Assembly (NCBI GenBank): GCA_964023205.1
Contig: OZ026838.1
Span: 28,671,843 to 28,735,842 of the forward strand
Origin: Lutraria lutraria
Taxonomy: Eukaryota > Mollusca > Bivalvia > Venerida > Mactridae
Length of the DNA: 64,000 bases
Reading direction: 5' to 3'
Under the pieces are notes generated by a model. It was given only the letters and a program-made list of their open reading frames with translations. It did not search any database and was not told where the DNA came from. How positions within the stretch are numbered: position 1 is the first letter of the stretch; each line of letters opens with the position of its first letter. Positions 38,261 through 51,200 of this stretch are shown in pieces. The position numbers and the translations under genes were made by a program.

Positions 38261-40500
38261 TTCCTGCACAGTACAACTGTTGCTGTGATTCACTGAATCG
38301 ATGATGAGTGCGACTGATACAGTTTTGAACCAACATTAATGTAACAGTTTATAATAATAATCAAAGCACTGAGAGTACTGTCAGGAGCGAAGTTTGAATG
38401 TGTTAGATAAAAACCATCCTCAAAGAATTTTAAAAAGGCAAGTGTTGTCATCATATTATGAATTAGAATTTAAAGTTTATATACATGTCCCTGAGTACAT
38501 ATAGTCATGACACAATGTACATCTTTAAGCGAAATAACCACAATTACCAAAGAAAAGCGTTTGCCTTGAATAAATATTTCTATTCCTGAAGTCATGACAT
38601 ACAGTGTGAAATTACAAGCAACTGCACATTTCAGAAACCCAAACAAATCCGTGCTTTCAGCGCTTTGATCTCAGTCTATACAGTTAATATGTGAATAATC
38701 TAATGTAATGTATACTGAACTTCTGACCCTGAGTCATTATGTAATCTTTCTACTCTGAGAGACACTATATATAGTATTCCGGCACTACTTTTGTGAATGA
38801 AACTATATTTTCAGTATGTAGTAAATATTGTTACCAGCTGGATTATGAATGAAACTTTTGTGTGGATAAATACTTAAAGTTATTATACTTGTTAGTTTTA
38901 CAATTTGAATTTCTAAAATATTTCCAATGCTTTCAAAATAAACAGAATCCTGCAATATATCTCCGAATTTTTATCAAAACTGCGAAGTCTGCAATGTGGA
39001 ACTATTTTCAACGCGGGTGTAAGAGGCGTCACTGTATTGTAAGTAGAAAAAGTTGTGGATAGCAATAGGAGCTTCACTCCTAAAATGCAAAGTTTCAATG
39101 ACTTCTCTTTACAAAGTTTACCATGGTTCAAATGCTGTGCATTTTTTTCCAGCTGGGGACGTGTAAGAAGAAGAAGTTGTTTGTTGGTTTAGACTTCTTC
39201 AAGTTAGGTAGTAGACACTTTTCGGTTGGTACAAACACAAGGTTGTTGATGATATGCAACGCAGAGTGAGTCGTGCTTCTTTGCGCTGATGTTGGACTGA
39301 TTTCCACAAGAGGTCTACTAGTTAGCTTCTCCGTTCGTGACGCTTGAACAATTATGGTATTTGTTTTTTGCGTACTCGTATCTAGCTCCTCTGCCCTGGA
39401 ACCCCTTCTCGTATCGGTCCCAAATGGAGTGAGATTTCGTCGGGTGAAGTCTAAGTTTTTGATGGCTTTGTTGCGGATACATGTCGTCAATTGATGTGTT
39501 TGCTCTAATAAGTTTTTCATTCAAGGTACATCCGAGGTATTTTACTAAACCACGACTATTATCTTAATAATTGACAAATTAGCGGACCCGGCCAAATCCA
39601 AGACGACCGAATACTTTGCAAGATAAAATGGACAGGAACAAAAATTTCTATGATGTTAATGAATGTCCAGGCAGTCTGAAAGAAGAAAAGTTGAAAAGTT
39701 GAGGCATGACATGAATGAACTGCACAAGATTAGTTTCGAAATATCATAAGTGTTGAAGTTAAAGAATCAGATTTTATGACCGTCAGAATAATCGGAACTG
39801 AAGTTGGTAAGAAAATTACTCTTTAACCATTCAGTTATATCCTTTGGTTTCTATATATACACGAAAGGATCTTGTGATGTTGAAGGGTCAAACTTCAATA
39901 AAACAAACTTCATGAAAACGAAAGAGTCGCTTGTTAAAGACTGGCAGGACATTCTAGATGAGAGGGACGTAAATTTACTACAATATGACATCTAAAGCAT
40001 GCGCGAATGATCGACAGATGGTTGCTCAAACTCCACACAGACAAGTGTAAGACTAGGACAATAGGAAATCGCAAAACACAAAAGCAAAGCTATAGACTAA
40101 CACCAGAACTATACTGTATTATGGTAGTCAGCAGAGAAGGATTTAGAAGTTATTATAGACGACAAACTTTCTTTTTCAAAACATCAGGCAGAAAAAGTGA
40201 ACAAAGCTATTTAAATCTGTTCTGGGTGCCATAAGAATATATTTGAGTACACAGATGCCGATACTTTTAAAAAGCTACACACTGGCATGCTAATAGAGAG
40301 AGAGGGAGCACTGTAATAGTTTCTGTTGTCAATGAGTGAAGGTCGAAACAAAAGGAACTGTAGTCTGGGTTGTCACATACTATTCAGTCGATCCAACCTT
40401 ATCACGCTGTCCTCACACAGTCAGACACATTAGCACGGTATCTATACCACGTGACTTTCAGTGATATGCGTGGAACAAAATTAGCAAACAAGTATCCAGG
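38260..40500. other. Intergenic DNA between EPS15 and DNAJC9, no gene seen
   Basis: Frames up to 130 codons (39128-39520 minus) overlap one another in different frames and show no recognised domain or splice signals. CACGTGAC lies at 40448-40455. Confidence 0.35.
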
Positions 40501-40511
40501 TAACATTTTCT

Positions 40512-40822
40512 CACAGGGATACGGCTCATTGACTTTGTTCGCTATATACTATTATATAATATATGTATAGGATAGATCACGAGTAACTGTTGTCTATGAA
40601 ATTTAGAGGCGAGCACAGCGAGCCGTAAATTTCATAGTCAACAGTTACGAGAGATCTATCTGACTTAGACCACAGGTAATACTGAATGTTTTTACAACGG
40701 CTAACTGTGATCTACATGTTTTAGAAAAAACTTTTTCTGCCCTGTGATTGGTCAGCTGGAGTCAACTGTGGTCTAATGTATTGTATGTACAGTGAACAAA
40801 ATCAATGAGCCGTATCCCTGTG
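40512..40822. mobile_element. hAT-like non-autonomous element, 311 bp, intact 8-bp target duplication
   Basis: Exact 8-bp direct repeat CATTTTCT at 40504-40511 and 40823-40830. Inverted ends CACAGGGATACGGCTCATTG and the reverse of caatgagccgtatccctgtg match perfectly for 20 bp. Inside is a long imperfect hairpin (gatagatcacgagtaactgt ... acagttacgagagatctatc, about 40572-40661). No transposase. Confidence 0.88.
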
Positions 40823-40889
40823 CATTTTCTTTTATATCTTCTCTAATACTGTATTAATTCTCACAGGATAAAATTGAGAGCCGCCTCAT

Positions 40890-41440
40890 TAAAGTAACTG
40901 TTTTTAAGGGTAAACATTTTGAACATTCTAGAAGTCTCTGTTTTGATTGGATCTTCATGAAACCTTGTCAGAATGTGTGCTTACATTCTTTATAACTTTA
41001 TAAGTTCGAACATGGGTTTTCTGGGGTTAAGAACTAGGTCAAATCCTAGAAGAAACCTTGTTAACTCTCTAGATTTCACAGTTATAATTGGATCTTCATC
41101 AAACATTGTCAAATTGTTTGTTTTAATAATATGTAGGTCAAGTACGAATATGGGTCATCAGGGTTCAATGACCAGGTCAAATCTTAAGAAAACTTTGTTA
41201 ACATTGAAGATGTCACAGTTTTTATTGGATCTTCACAAAACCTTGTTAGAATGTTTTCTTAATAATATGTAGCACAAATTCGAACATGGGTAATCTAGGG
41301 TAAAAAACTAGGTCATCAGGTCAAATCAATAGGAAAACCTTGATATCAGCAGACCTCATGACACAGGTTCAAAACAATGTTTTAATGAGTAAACAATCAA
41401 TGTCATGTGAGCGATATAGGGCCATCTTGGCCCTCTTGTT
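40890..41440 (-). mobile_element. Pearl/Helitron-like element, inverted copy 3
   Basis: It reads on the minus strand from the 5' end aacaagagggccaagatggc at 41440 through gcgctcacat-like and tgacctgg/gacctagt tandem motifs. The 3' terminal gagctaaaaa is missing, so it is 3'-truncated. Confidence 0.65.
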
Positions 41441-41886
41441 TAAGATTATGGCAAATCACGGCAATTTCATGTTATCCGAATATGTGTTTGCCATTATCTT
41501 AAAAAATACCCATTTCTTCATAATGACATTAGATGTTGCGAAGAGAAATTATACTAATGCTAATCATCCTTTGGTTGATAAAAATAAATGGTGTTAACTG
41601 TTGCACAACCAAGAAGACGGTGAGACAAAAATTATTATACCTGATGTTTTATCTTTCCACAAAGATACGACTTGAAAAATGACTAATGGTGTAATTCTCA
41701 TTTTCTTAAATACATGCAGTAGTTTTGGTTGATTTCACGTTTTATGCTATTAGTTCCAAAAAGTCCTGTAAAACCAAACTTTCATGAAACTTAAGTAATT
41801 TATCATATTTTGGTTTTTATGATTCATCATCAGCTTTTTTATTCCATTTTCTTGCATTGGGAAACTTATCATTAAATAAGTACAAA

Positions 41887-42185
41887 GACCTGCCTCCGTG
41901 GTTGAGTGGTTAAGGTTGCTGACTTCAGATCACTGTAACCTCTCACTGATAGAGGGTTGAGTGGTTAAGGTTGCTGACTTCAGATCACTGTAACCTCTCA
42001 CTGATAGAGGGTCGCGGGTTCAAGCTCAGCGGTCGACCATGTCTCCTTATGTAAGAAAGTAGGCCGTTGCTTATGGAGGATGGGAGTCTAGTACTGGTTC
42101 TTTCCAGGAACGATGGTTCGGTGAACTCTCCCCCTCATATGATTCTGACTGTTCAATGGGGACGTAAAACTCGATCAAACAAACG
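41887..42185 (+). mobile_element. tRNA-derived SINE family A with duplicated A-box half
   Basis: Exact 10-bp target duplication TAAGTACAAA at 41877-41886 and 42186-42195. The head gcctccgtggttgagtggtt aaggttgctgac is followed by a second copy: a 55-bp unit occurs twice, 41903-41957 and 41958-42012. One B box (gggttcaagctc) follows, then the body (gaggatgggagtctagtact, ttctttccaggaacgatgg) and the tail cgtaaaactc. Confidence 0.88.
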
Positions 42186-42214
42186 TAAGTACAAACAACA
42201 CAATTTTATAAATA

Positions 42215-44992
42215 TTTATTGATTAAAACAAATCATAAAGAGCTTACAGTAGATACCAGCTAATATAACATACAACTTTAAAATATACGACTTAACAATA
42301 ATTATTACAATAGCTTTGTGAATACATGACAATACAGTAACAATAAGATACTGAATCATGCAATATGTCAATAACCACACAGACATCTCACTGGCTCAAA
42401 ATACGACTGGAAAGGGAGACAATTTTAAGTGCAAGGTTTTTCATTACATACCGAATATCTATATTCAAAACACATACCCAAATATGCTGACTAGTTCAAT
42501 AGTACTAAAACAAATGCATAAAATCTTTAGGTATTGAAAAATTAGTTTAGATGAGTGATTGGATGTAACTTTTACGAGTATAATTATGCATTAATTAATG
42601 TGCTTTAATTTTGCATTAGTGTCACGTTGAATTGGCATTTCTATGAATTGTTTCTTGTGTGATGATAGAAAGAATTTGGAGATGGGAATAGAGAAACTAA
42701 AAGATGCCTGTGATACAGATCTTTCTTCTAAAGAGTTCAAAACAGTAAATTAAACATTAACCATTTCATTACTTAATTTGTTTTAGAAATACCATAAGTG
42801 CACTACTGCTTTAAAGTAGAGAAGTATGCCTTACCATGACAATCACCACATACCTAACAAAGTCATGCCTTCAGCAACTGGTGTATGCAACGAAATCGAA
42901 AGTACCATTTTGCTGTCATCTTATCTCGCTCAAAGTTTAAGACTGAACAGATGCCAGTAATTCATAGAGAGAAAAGGTCCTATAAAGTCACAGCTTTCAT
43001 GTGACATGCAATATGATGTGATCTGTATTGCTGTGAGGAAACCTGCAACCACGTTGTCTCTTTAATGTTTCTTATTGCAACACTAAGTCAATTGATTAAG
43101 TAATTAGTTATCTTCAATTCTTGTATACAATGTGTGTCTAGAACTTAATTATAAATTTTCTTCCACATCTTTGACCAGTATCTAATTCATATGTTTTAAA
43201 AGTATATATCACTTAAACTTACGTGAAGAGGTTAGATTTCATGCTGCATCACTATCACCAGTCTTAAGACAATTTGGTTTAAATAAGATTTAAACAGGCT
43301 ATATGACATCATTCATGCAACCTATCTGTCTACAATGGGTTGTTAAGGGGATTTGTTTCTTTATTAATGCCATCCTAGATAGATTTATCCCTTACATAAA
43401 AGGAATTCAAATTCATAAGGAACAACTACAAAGTTCTAATGGTAATAATGTTCTCTCAAACTGCGCAGCAAGCTTCTGAAACAATACTTAGGAAGCTAGA
43501 ATGTGATTGCTTCAAAACAGTAAAAAATAAATGTCATGCCAATATGATTTCAAGAGTAATTTGATGCAATTTTTATAAAAAATTCAGTACAAAATAAATT
43601 AAAATATGAATATATGAGTAATAAATTTTCAATAATTTCACAAAAGAAATAATACTTAAGATGAATAAAATAACAAGACGCTGCATTCAATAACCTGGTG
43701 GCATGCTTGACTAAACCATATATGGACAGACGGTCGGACAAGACAATCACTATGTGCCTCCACATCATTTGATGCAGGGGGCATGAAAACATATAGTTTA
43801 TCTAAGGTAGTGTACTGTATGAACATTCTGCTAGTTTTTCACAGTACAATTTGGAAACAATAAGCCTAAAGGGCTACTTAAACAGTATTTTATGTTAAAC
43901 TAAACATTAAACATATATATGTATCCTATAGATATATTGCACAAACCTTCGACTTATATACAAAATTTCAGTCTTACGAGTCTCATGTACATACTGGCAA
44001 ACAGCTGTAACTTAGCAACAAACAACAAAAGATGCCAAGTCTATCATTAATTATATGAATAAATTCCTCACGCGTAACAAATAAATTAAAGGAGACAAAT
44101 AAAATACAAGTGCTTGTAAGGATAAAAGAACCAGGTTAGACTTAATTTAATGAAAACAATGTGAAGCAAGTTCAACTACATGCACAACATTGTCGAGAAT
44201 TGTAAAATAAATTATGCTTATTAATTTATCTTAACAAACATGGAAGGTTTGTATCCAATAATTCAACTTTAACACATCTATTGTATATACATGTACAAGT
44301 GGGATAATTCTTTATGACATATTATACTAATTTCTGGTAGGTTCACAGACTCACAGAAGGATGGTAAGTAACGATAACATACAGAAAGTACAAGTAACAA
44401 TTTGCTTAACACCAGATTATTCAATACAAACATTGATTTCTTTACATCAAATCTATACAAGCCTTACTATGTGAGACTTCAACATTATTCAAAATGGCCA
44501 ACAGGGTTATTAACCAATACCCAACAAGTAATGTGGTAGCTGTAACCTCAAATTATGTAAAATGAAACAATACTAACAGATTAATTTGCCATTACATTTT
44601 GTATCAATGATTAGGTTTATGATACATAATAAGACATTGGAATTGTTTTCCAGTAGAAGTGAGCTGGTCATCTTCAGATATCTAGAACACCAATAGATGG
44701 CATCAAACGTTCCCATAAAAAATCAAAGGTAAACAGTCATGTGAATGATAAAAAACTGAAGTACAAATAAGTTTCCAGTTCACATGACTTAAGCACTGTC
44801 ACAACAAAAGGTTAAAGTGTTTAAAACATGTTTTCATCACAAAGGAATCATTTCATTACAATCATCTATTTGTCAAATTTGGGATACAACAAATGCTTAC
44901 TACAAAAATTTATCCTAGACCACAAATGTAAAAACACTGTCAGTTCTATACCACAATAAAAATATATCAATAATTTAACATGTTTCAATATA
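42215..44992 (-). other. Probable EPS15 3' UTR and downstream region
   Basis: This is 2.8 kb without a credible coding frame downstream of the EPS15 stop. Minus-strand AATAAA candidates include 42215-42220 (next to a SINE) and about 43360. Which one is used cannot be told from sequence. A short repeat-like stretch with gcatg/ggggcat is present near 43690-43785. Confidence 0.35.
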
Positions 44993-45229
44993 TTATGCTG
45001 TACTGTCATCAATTTCTCCGCGGCTAAGTTTAAGAGCAAATTGATAGTCGGCCTCTTCTTGTTCCTTTTTGCTCAATTTTTTACTTTTGGTTGATTTTGA
45101 TTTAGGGGATTTACTACTCGACTTTTTATTGGATGAGGATGGCATTGTTGCTGATGATGATGTCGTAGTTGTTGATGATGATGATGTAAATGCCCAGGCT
45201 AATTCATCATCACTGAATGTGGCGGAAGT
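44993..45229 (-). CDS. EPS15: EPS15 terminal exon j with two UIMs
   Basis: It encodes 78 residues and the stop (44993-44995). SDDELAWAFTSSS and EQEEADYQFALKLSRGE both fit the ubiquitin-interacting motif pattern (acidic patch, hydrophobic, x-x-Ala-x-x-x-Ser). Between them is a low-complexity Ser/Thr/Lys linker. The preceding intron is about 6 kb and contains the mariner relic, the foldback element and a SINE. The acceptor is TTTTTCAG|ACT. Confidence 0.9.
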   Translation of the reverse strand, partial: TSATFSDDELAWAFTSSSSTTTTSSSATMPSSSNKKSSSKSPKSKSTKSKKLSKKEQEEADYQFALKLSRGEIDDSTA

Positions 45230-48200
45230 CTGAAAAATAGTAATACATGTAATAGAAATAAGCACCTTTGAATAATTATATATCGATTAAATCAGCATTG
45301 AATAAAGTGACACTAGATATGATTTTGCATATTCAAACAGTCTATGGTATTCCATAATCGTTACATATACGATATACCGGTACATTAATACGAAGTTTTA
45401 TGTGAAAATGATTTCCCATACCTTGGTCTGGTAATTTGTTTCATTGGGTTTTACGCCCCTTTTCAAAAGTCTGAATCATACGACGCAGACAGTTCACCTA
45501 ACCATTGTTCCTGGGAAGAACCAGTACTAAACTCTCATCCTCCATAAGCAACTGCCTACTTAAATTTCTCACATAAAGAGACATGGTCGGTAGTTGGGCT
45601 CAAACCCACAACCCTCTATCAGAGAGAGGTTACGGTGATTTGAAGTCAGCAACTATAAGCACTCCACCACAGAGTCGGGTATTCAAACAGTCATGCTTTA
45701 ACTAATGAAAAAATACCAATGGCATCCTACAGGTGCAGTTTTTTTATATTTACAATAGGGTAAATCTACTAACAAATAAAACTTCTATTTTGATTCAGAA
45801 CCTTATTGTATTATTAACCTAAAGAGGACATTTAGTAAAACAGATATAATTCAAGCAATATAACAAAACAGAATATTACAAGTCACATTGTTGTAATAAG
45901 ATAAAGATGTTAACAAACAGTAATACCGGTATACATGTACACGATTACCAATATGTACTTTTCATGCAGAACATGTGCTTCATATACATAGTACAAATAA
46001 AATATATTTACTTGAATAGGTGAGGTAAGTTTATAAGTTGAATGTCTAATTGCCAAAAATGAAAACTATCAGTGTCAGAAGGAGATATGTTACATCACAA
46101 TTATGAAGCAATCTGTCATATTAAAGTAAAAATTATTTTTCACACACGTCATCATCTGTAAATCACTCAAATAAGCACACATAGTCATTTTAAATAATAC
46201 TTCACTTAAAAGGTCAGTGACCAAAAATAGAATAGTATTATACTTTTTTCGCATTTTCACGACCAATAATAATTATATCAATGGAATTGAATTTTGTACA
46301 GTAGGCAACAGAGTTGAATAGAATGGGAATAAAATCATCAGACCTAAATTTTGATGAAACAGTAATACAACTTTTACTTGACACTGACCTACATGTGCAA
46401 ATAATCCAAGGTGCATTATGACAATACATAGTGACATTACAAAGGAAATGCTATACTTATGAATGTTTTCTTTTTATTGTATTGAATGTACATTAAACAA
46501 AATTAACATACAGGAATGCTATAGTATTCAACCAAAAAGGTAAAATTCTATGAATATATGAAATTTACTTAATATAACTGGTAAGTAATCCAATTCAAAT
46601 TAGAAAAAAAATCATATTGTAACATAATTACTTTTGTCTTCAAAACATAACAATTCATATAAACACAAAAATAAGTACATGCTTGGGTATACAAGCATCC
46701 ATTTATGGTCTAAGTGCAGCAACCATTAACTATGTAACACCTTGACATTCAGAATTTCATAATACTATATGCTAAAATAAAGTTTATAAGCAGTACTATA
46801 TATCATCACATTCATTATTTACAAGAACTGTCAGTATGACAAGATGCCGCAGCACCTTTAGATATTTGAACAGATACATAATTTATAAATAAAATCCTTA
46901 CTATGGCTAAGTAATTGCGATTGAATATAACCACATGCAAAACTTCAAACACACAAAGCCTTATAATAATATCAATGTCTGGATTTAACTTAATGCATAC
47001 ATTTTTAGATACAGTCAAACCTGTGTTAGCAGCCACTTCAGAATAAAGGCCACCCTGTGAATAAGGGCTATTCTTTTGAAAATTATAATTGATTACTTAG
47101 AACAATATGACCTCCGAATAAGGGCAACCTGTCAATAAAAGTCACATTTTGTCTTTCCTAAGGATGTTCTTTGTTCACAGTTTTGACTGTAAAAAAACAA
47201 TGACCAAGGCTGTTGGCACAAGATCAAAATAAAAACTTCGATTTGCTATGAGTACTGAATTCAAAGCTCATAAAATAAAGACAACAAAAGACTACGGGCA
47301 AATCATATAAGCAATTGTTCACTCTGTCAATTCTTAACAAATGAACAGAAATTCAAGCCACAAATAACAGTCAAAACATAAAGAGATGCAAATTATAGTT
47401 ACAAAATTCATTAACTCACATGCAGTGCATGATTTATAACCAACTTTTAAATTAATAAACTTGTCTACATGACAACTAAACTACCAAGGGAGGTAATTCT
47501 GATTTCTCAGCTTGGTCATTTATACATTCAAATCTTTGCACAATATTCTGAAGCATGTATTGGTTTGTCTGACTCATAGGCACTCGATTCCGTGATTTTT
47601 ATACGTTTACAGACGTTATTTTTCAATTTCACACATCAAATAACGCAAATCTGTCGAAAGAAAAATCTTTATTTTTTCCCTAATTGAGTGTATAAAATAC
47701 TCCAAGGTAGTGAACTCGCCATCTTTTCGATTGACGGTAGTGACGAAAATAAGCGTGGGTCCCGGCTTTCCTTGTAAAAGCTGTCAAAACGTTTAAAGTT
47801 GGGGAAAACTACAACGAAAGCAAGGCTCCCGGAAAGCATGTGCATATTAGAAGGAAAGCCGGGACCCACGCTTATTTTCGTCACTACCGTCAATCGAAAA
47901 GATGGCGAGTTCACTACCTTGGAGTATTTTATACACTCAATAAGGGAAAAAATAAAGATTTTTCTTTCGACAGATTTGCATTGTTTGATGGGTGAAATTG
48001 AAAAATAACGTCTGTAAACGTATAAAAATCACGATATTGAGTGCCTATGGTCTGACTTACTGGTAATTAGGAAAAGCTTCAATGATATATTTTTCATTTG
48101 ATTATTTAATGCATACATCCAATTTTGTTTCTTTGTTTGACTTTTACGTCCTGGGAAGAACCAGTACTAGACTCCCATCCTCCGTAAGCAACTGCCCACT

Positions 48201-51200
48201 TTCCCACATAAAGGGACATACATTCTTAAAAAATGACAGTCTTAACATATTAACTGAGAATAACTCATGGCATTGATCAAAATTAAGTTAAAGGTAAAAA
48301 GAGTCCATGCTTGTACAGAAAATCATTGAGCAAAAATTTGTTTGCATCTTTGACCCATAATGTTAACTGAGTACATTATGCTCATGGGGGTAGAGAATAA
48401 AGAAATATCACAGACCATGTTAGTATACAAGCTGTAGAAGAAGAATAACATACTACTGTCCCCAAGTCTTGTCATCTTCAAACTGAGTCACAAATAGAAG
48501 AAATGTACACACAGGTTAGTAAAGTAGGCAAACAGGGCTGATATAGTACTACCACACTGTTCCTAATATGAGCACTCATTCTAGTTTCTACTTCTTTGTA
48601 TTGATACAAAATACTTCTGAAGCATAAATCTTCATGAAGAATACAATTTTGATATCACTACAATAAAAATAAATTACAGTAATGTTTTTATATAGATTCA
48701 AATTTTTCCATGTTCACGTGAATTAAGAAAAAATATTCAAAACAATTTTTGAAGCAAAATTTGAAGTTAAATAAAGGATAATATTATATCAAAAGAATAT
48801 ACAATGTTTTCGAACAATTTTATACAGGTATGTTGACCTGATAAACATATTCAAAATTTTACAATGAGGCTATATAGAGAAACATTACAGAAGGATTACA
48901 ACAGACTCAGATAAGAGTAATATTGTTAAACTGATTGATTGTAATGTATCAAAGTAATATTATTAATTATCACTATTATTGGAGTTACAATATATAATTT
49001 ATGCACTAATTAATAGAGATATTTTCACTAATTAATAGAGATATTTTCACTAATTAATAGATATATTTTCACTAATTAATAGAGATATTTTAATATTATT
49101 TCTAAAAATAGACAGTCAAACTTGCTCATAAGAACTCAATAATGCATTTGATAAGCATATTTCCTTTTACTGATGTTTTAAGAAAAACTACACTTAATAT
49201 TTGGACAACACAGAAAAAACAACCGTTAATATAAGCAAGTTCAACATTGTACTATAATCATAAATATATTCTGTTCAGCTACGAGGTACAGTCAAAAAGT
49301 TCCTGGACAAGGTCAATATCTAAAAAAGTTGACGTTTTTTTACCATGAAACTTCATTATGGTACTAGTTTCTAACTGACGTCATTGACTGATCCATTTAC
49401 ATTCACCAAGTTTCACTTTTCCGAAAAAGTATTCACCTTTGGAAAGTTAAAAAAATGAGGCACGGGGCACTTCAAACACCGTCAATTTTAGCTTCGTATT
49501 TTCTTTAATGAATTTCAAGTTTTATTGTTTTCGTACGGCAAAACATGATAAAATGACACAAGACGTCAACTTAACATTAGTTCTACGCACATGCAAAATT
49601 TTGACGTTATATCATTATCCGTTCTCTCACACTGGAAGCGTTTTCACAATGGAGTGTTTCAGCGATGAAAAAAATACGACGAACACGGGGCACTTTGAAC
49701 AACGTGCAGTTATTAAATTTTGCACCAAAACGAGCATGACACCCACTGACATATGGACATTTTTTAATGGAGCGGACAGTGCAACCAAGTGTTCATGGAC
49801 TATTTGTTTTGATTGGCATAGACGGTTCCGCGAGGGTCAAGAAGCGACTGATGATGATACAAGAACAGATAGACCTAAGAAGTCGAACAATGTTTCACAG
49901 GTAAACGACGTTATTTCACAAGATTGACAACGTTCCGTGGATGATATTGCTTGAACATTCTTTGACTTAGTCTCAGAGCTGTGCATACTATTTTAACAAA
50001 TGAACTGAGTATTAATGAAGTGTGTGCCCGCTGGGTTCCTCGGCTGTTGGCAAGCGATGAAAAGACTTAAAGGGTTCGAGTTTCAAGAGAATTCTTGAGG
50101 CGTTGGCAGAGGGATGGCGACAGGTTCTTAGCGCGCATTATCACAACAGACGAAACTGCGATTAACTTATGACCCCGAAACCAAAAGAGAATCAATGGTT
50201 TTGAAATACAAGTCTTCTCCACCACCTCAGAAAGCAAGAGTGATCAAGTCATCCAAGAAAATTATGTTCATTTTTTTCACGGATAGAGATTGCATGATAT
50301 TGCAGCACGCGGTCACGAACGGAGAAACTGTTTACCAAAAATATTGCTAAATGGTATGTGCAATACAGACTATTTTATAATTTTACCAACTGAAATGATA
50401 TTTTCATTACACTATTTTGAAATTTTTAATGAAAATGAAGCATAACATTGTGTAACCTTTACTAGTTAATATTACAGTGACAAAGGCTTAAGGTAAGCGT
50501 AACGTCATTCTTATCGACGACGTCAAATGACGTTCTAAAGTGCCCCGCATCCCCTTCCATGCATATATGATAATACATATCGTGAAATTATATTTGTCCC
50601 AGTAGTGTTGATATTTACATCATTTAAAAGAGTAAAAAAATTATCTTTCCGGTCGTATATTTTTGTAAAACATTTGTACCGTAATGTTGGATATATAGCG
50701 TCAGTCCGGGAACTTTTTGACTAAACTTCGTACTTCTATATGTAAACTATATTCTGTACAACTACTTCTATATGTAAACTATCTTGTAAAAAAAGCATAA
50801 TTAGTTTTGAGAGCATGATGATCCTGTCCCTTTACTCCCTAAACATACATTGTAGAAACCCAATAAATATGTCATTGTATTTTCAATAATGTTTTTATTG
50901 ATAAACTATTAATGAGCAGGAATTACATCTTATTTTACTGATATCCCTATAAAATAAGGCAGATCAACTTCTGACTGTCTTATGAAACAAACATACAAAT
51001 ACAAGCAAGCACTCAATGTTATGCATATGAAGAAAGGTGCTACATTAATTACTGAGTGAATATATATTTTCTTAAAGCAAATGATAAGTGATAAACACCC
51101 ATATAAACCATTTCATAAAGACCTACAGTGGATTAACAAATAAAGCAGAGTAAATGTAGAGGAGTAATAGACCAAGAAAAGCGTAACTATTTACACTAGC

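Noticed and set aside
47669..48008. Two opposing frames (81 and 69 codons) with similar sequence
   Set aside because: They are the two arms of the foldback element, reverse complements of each other.
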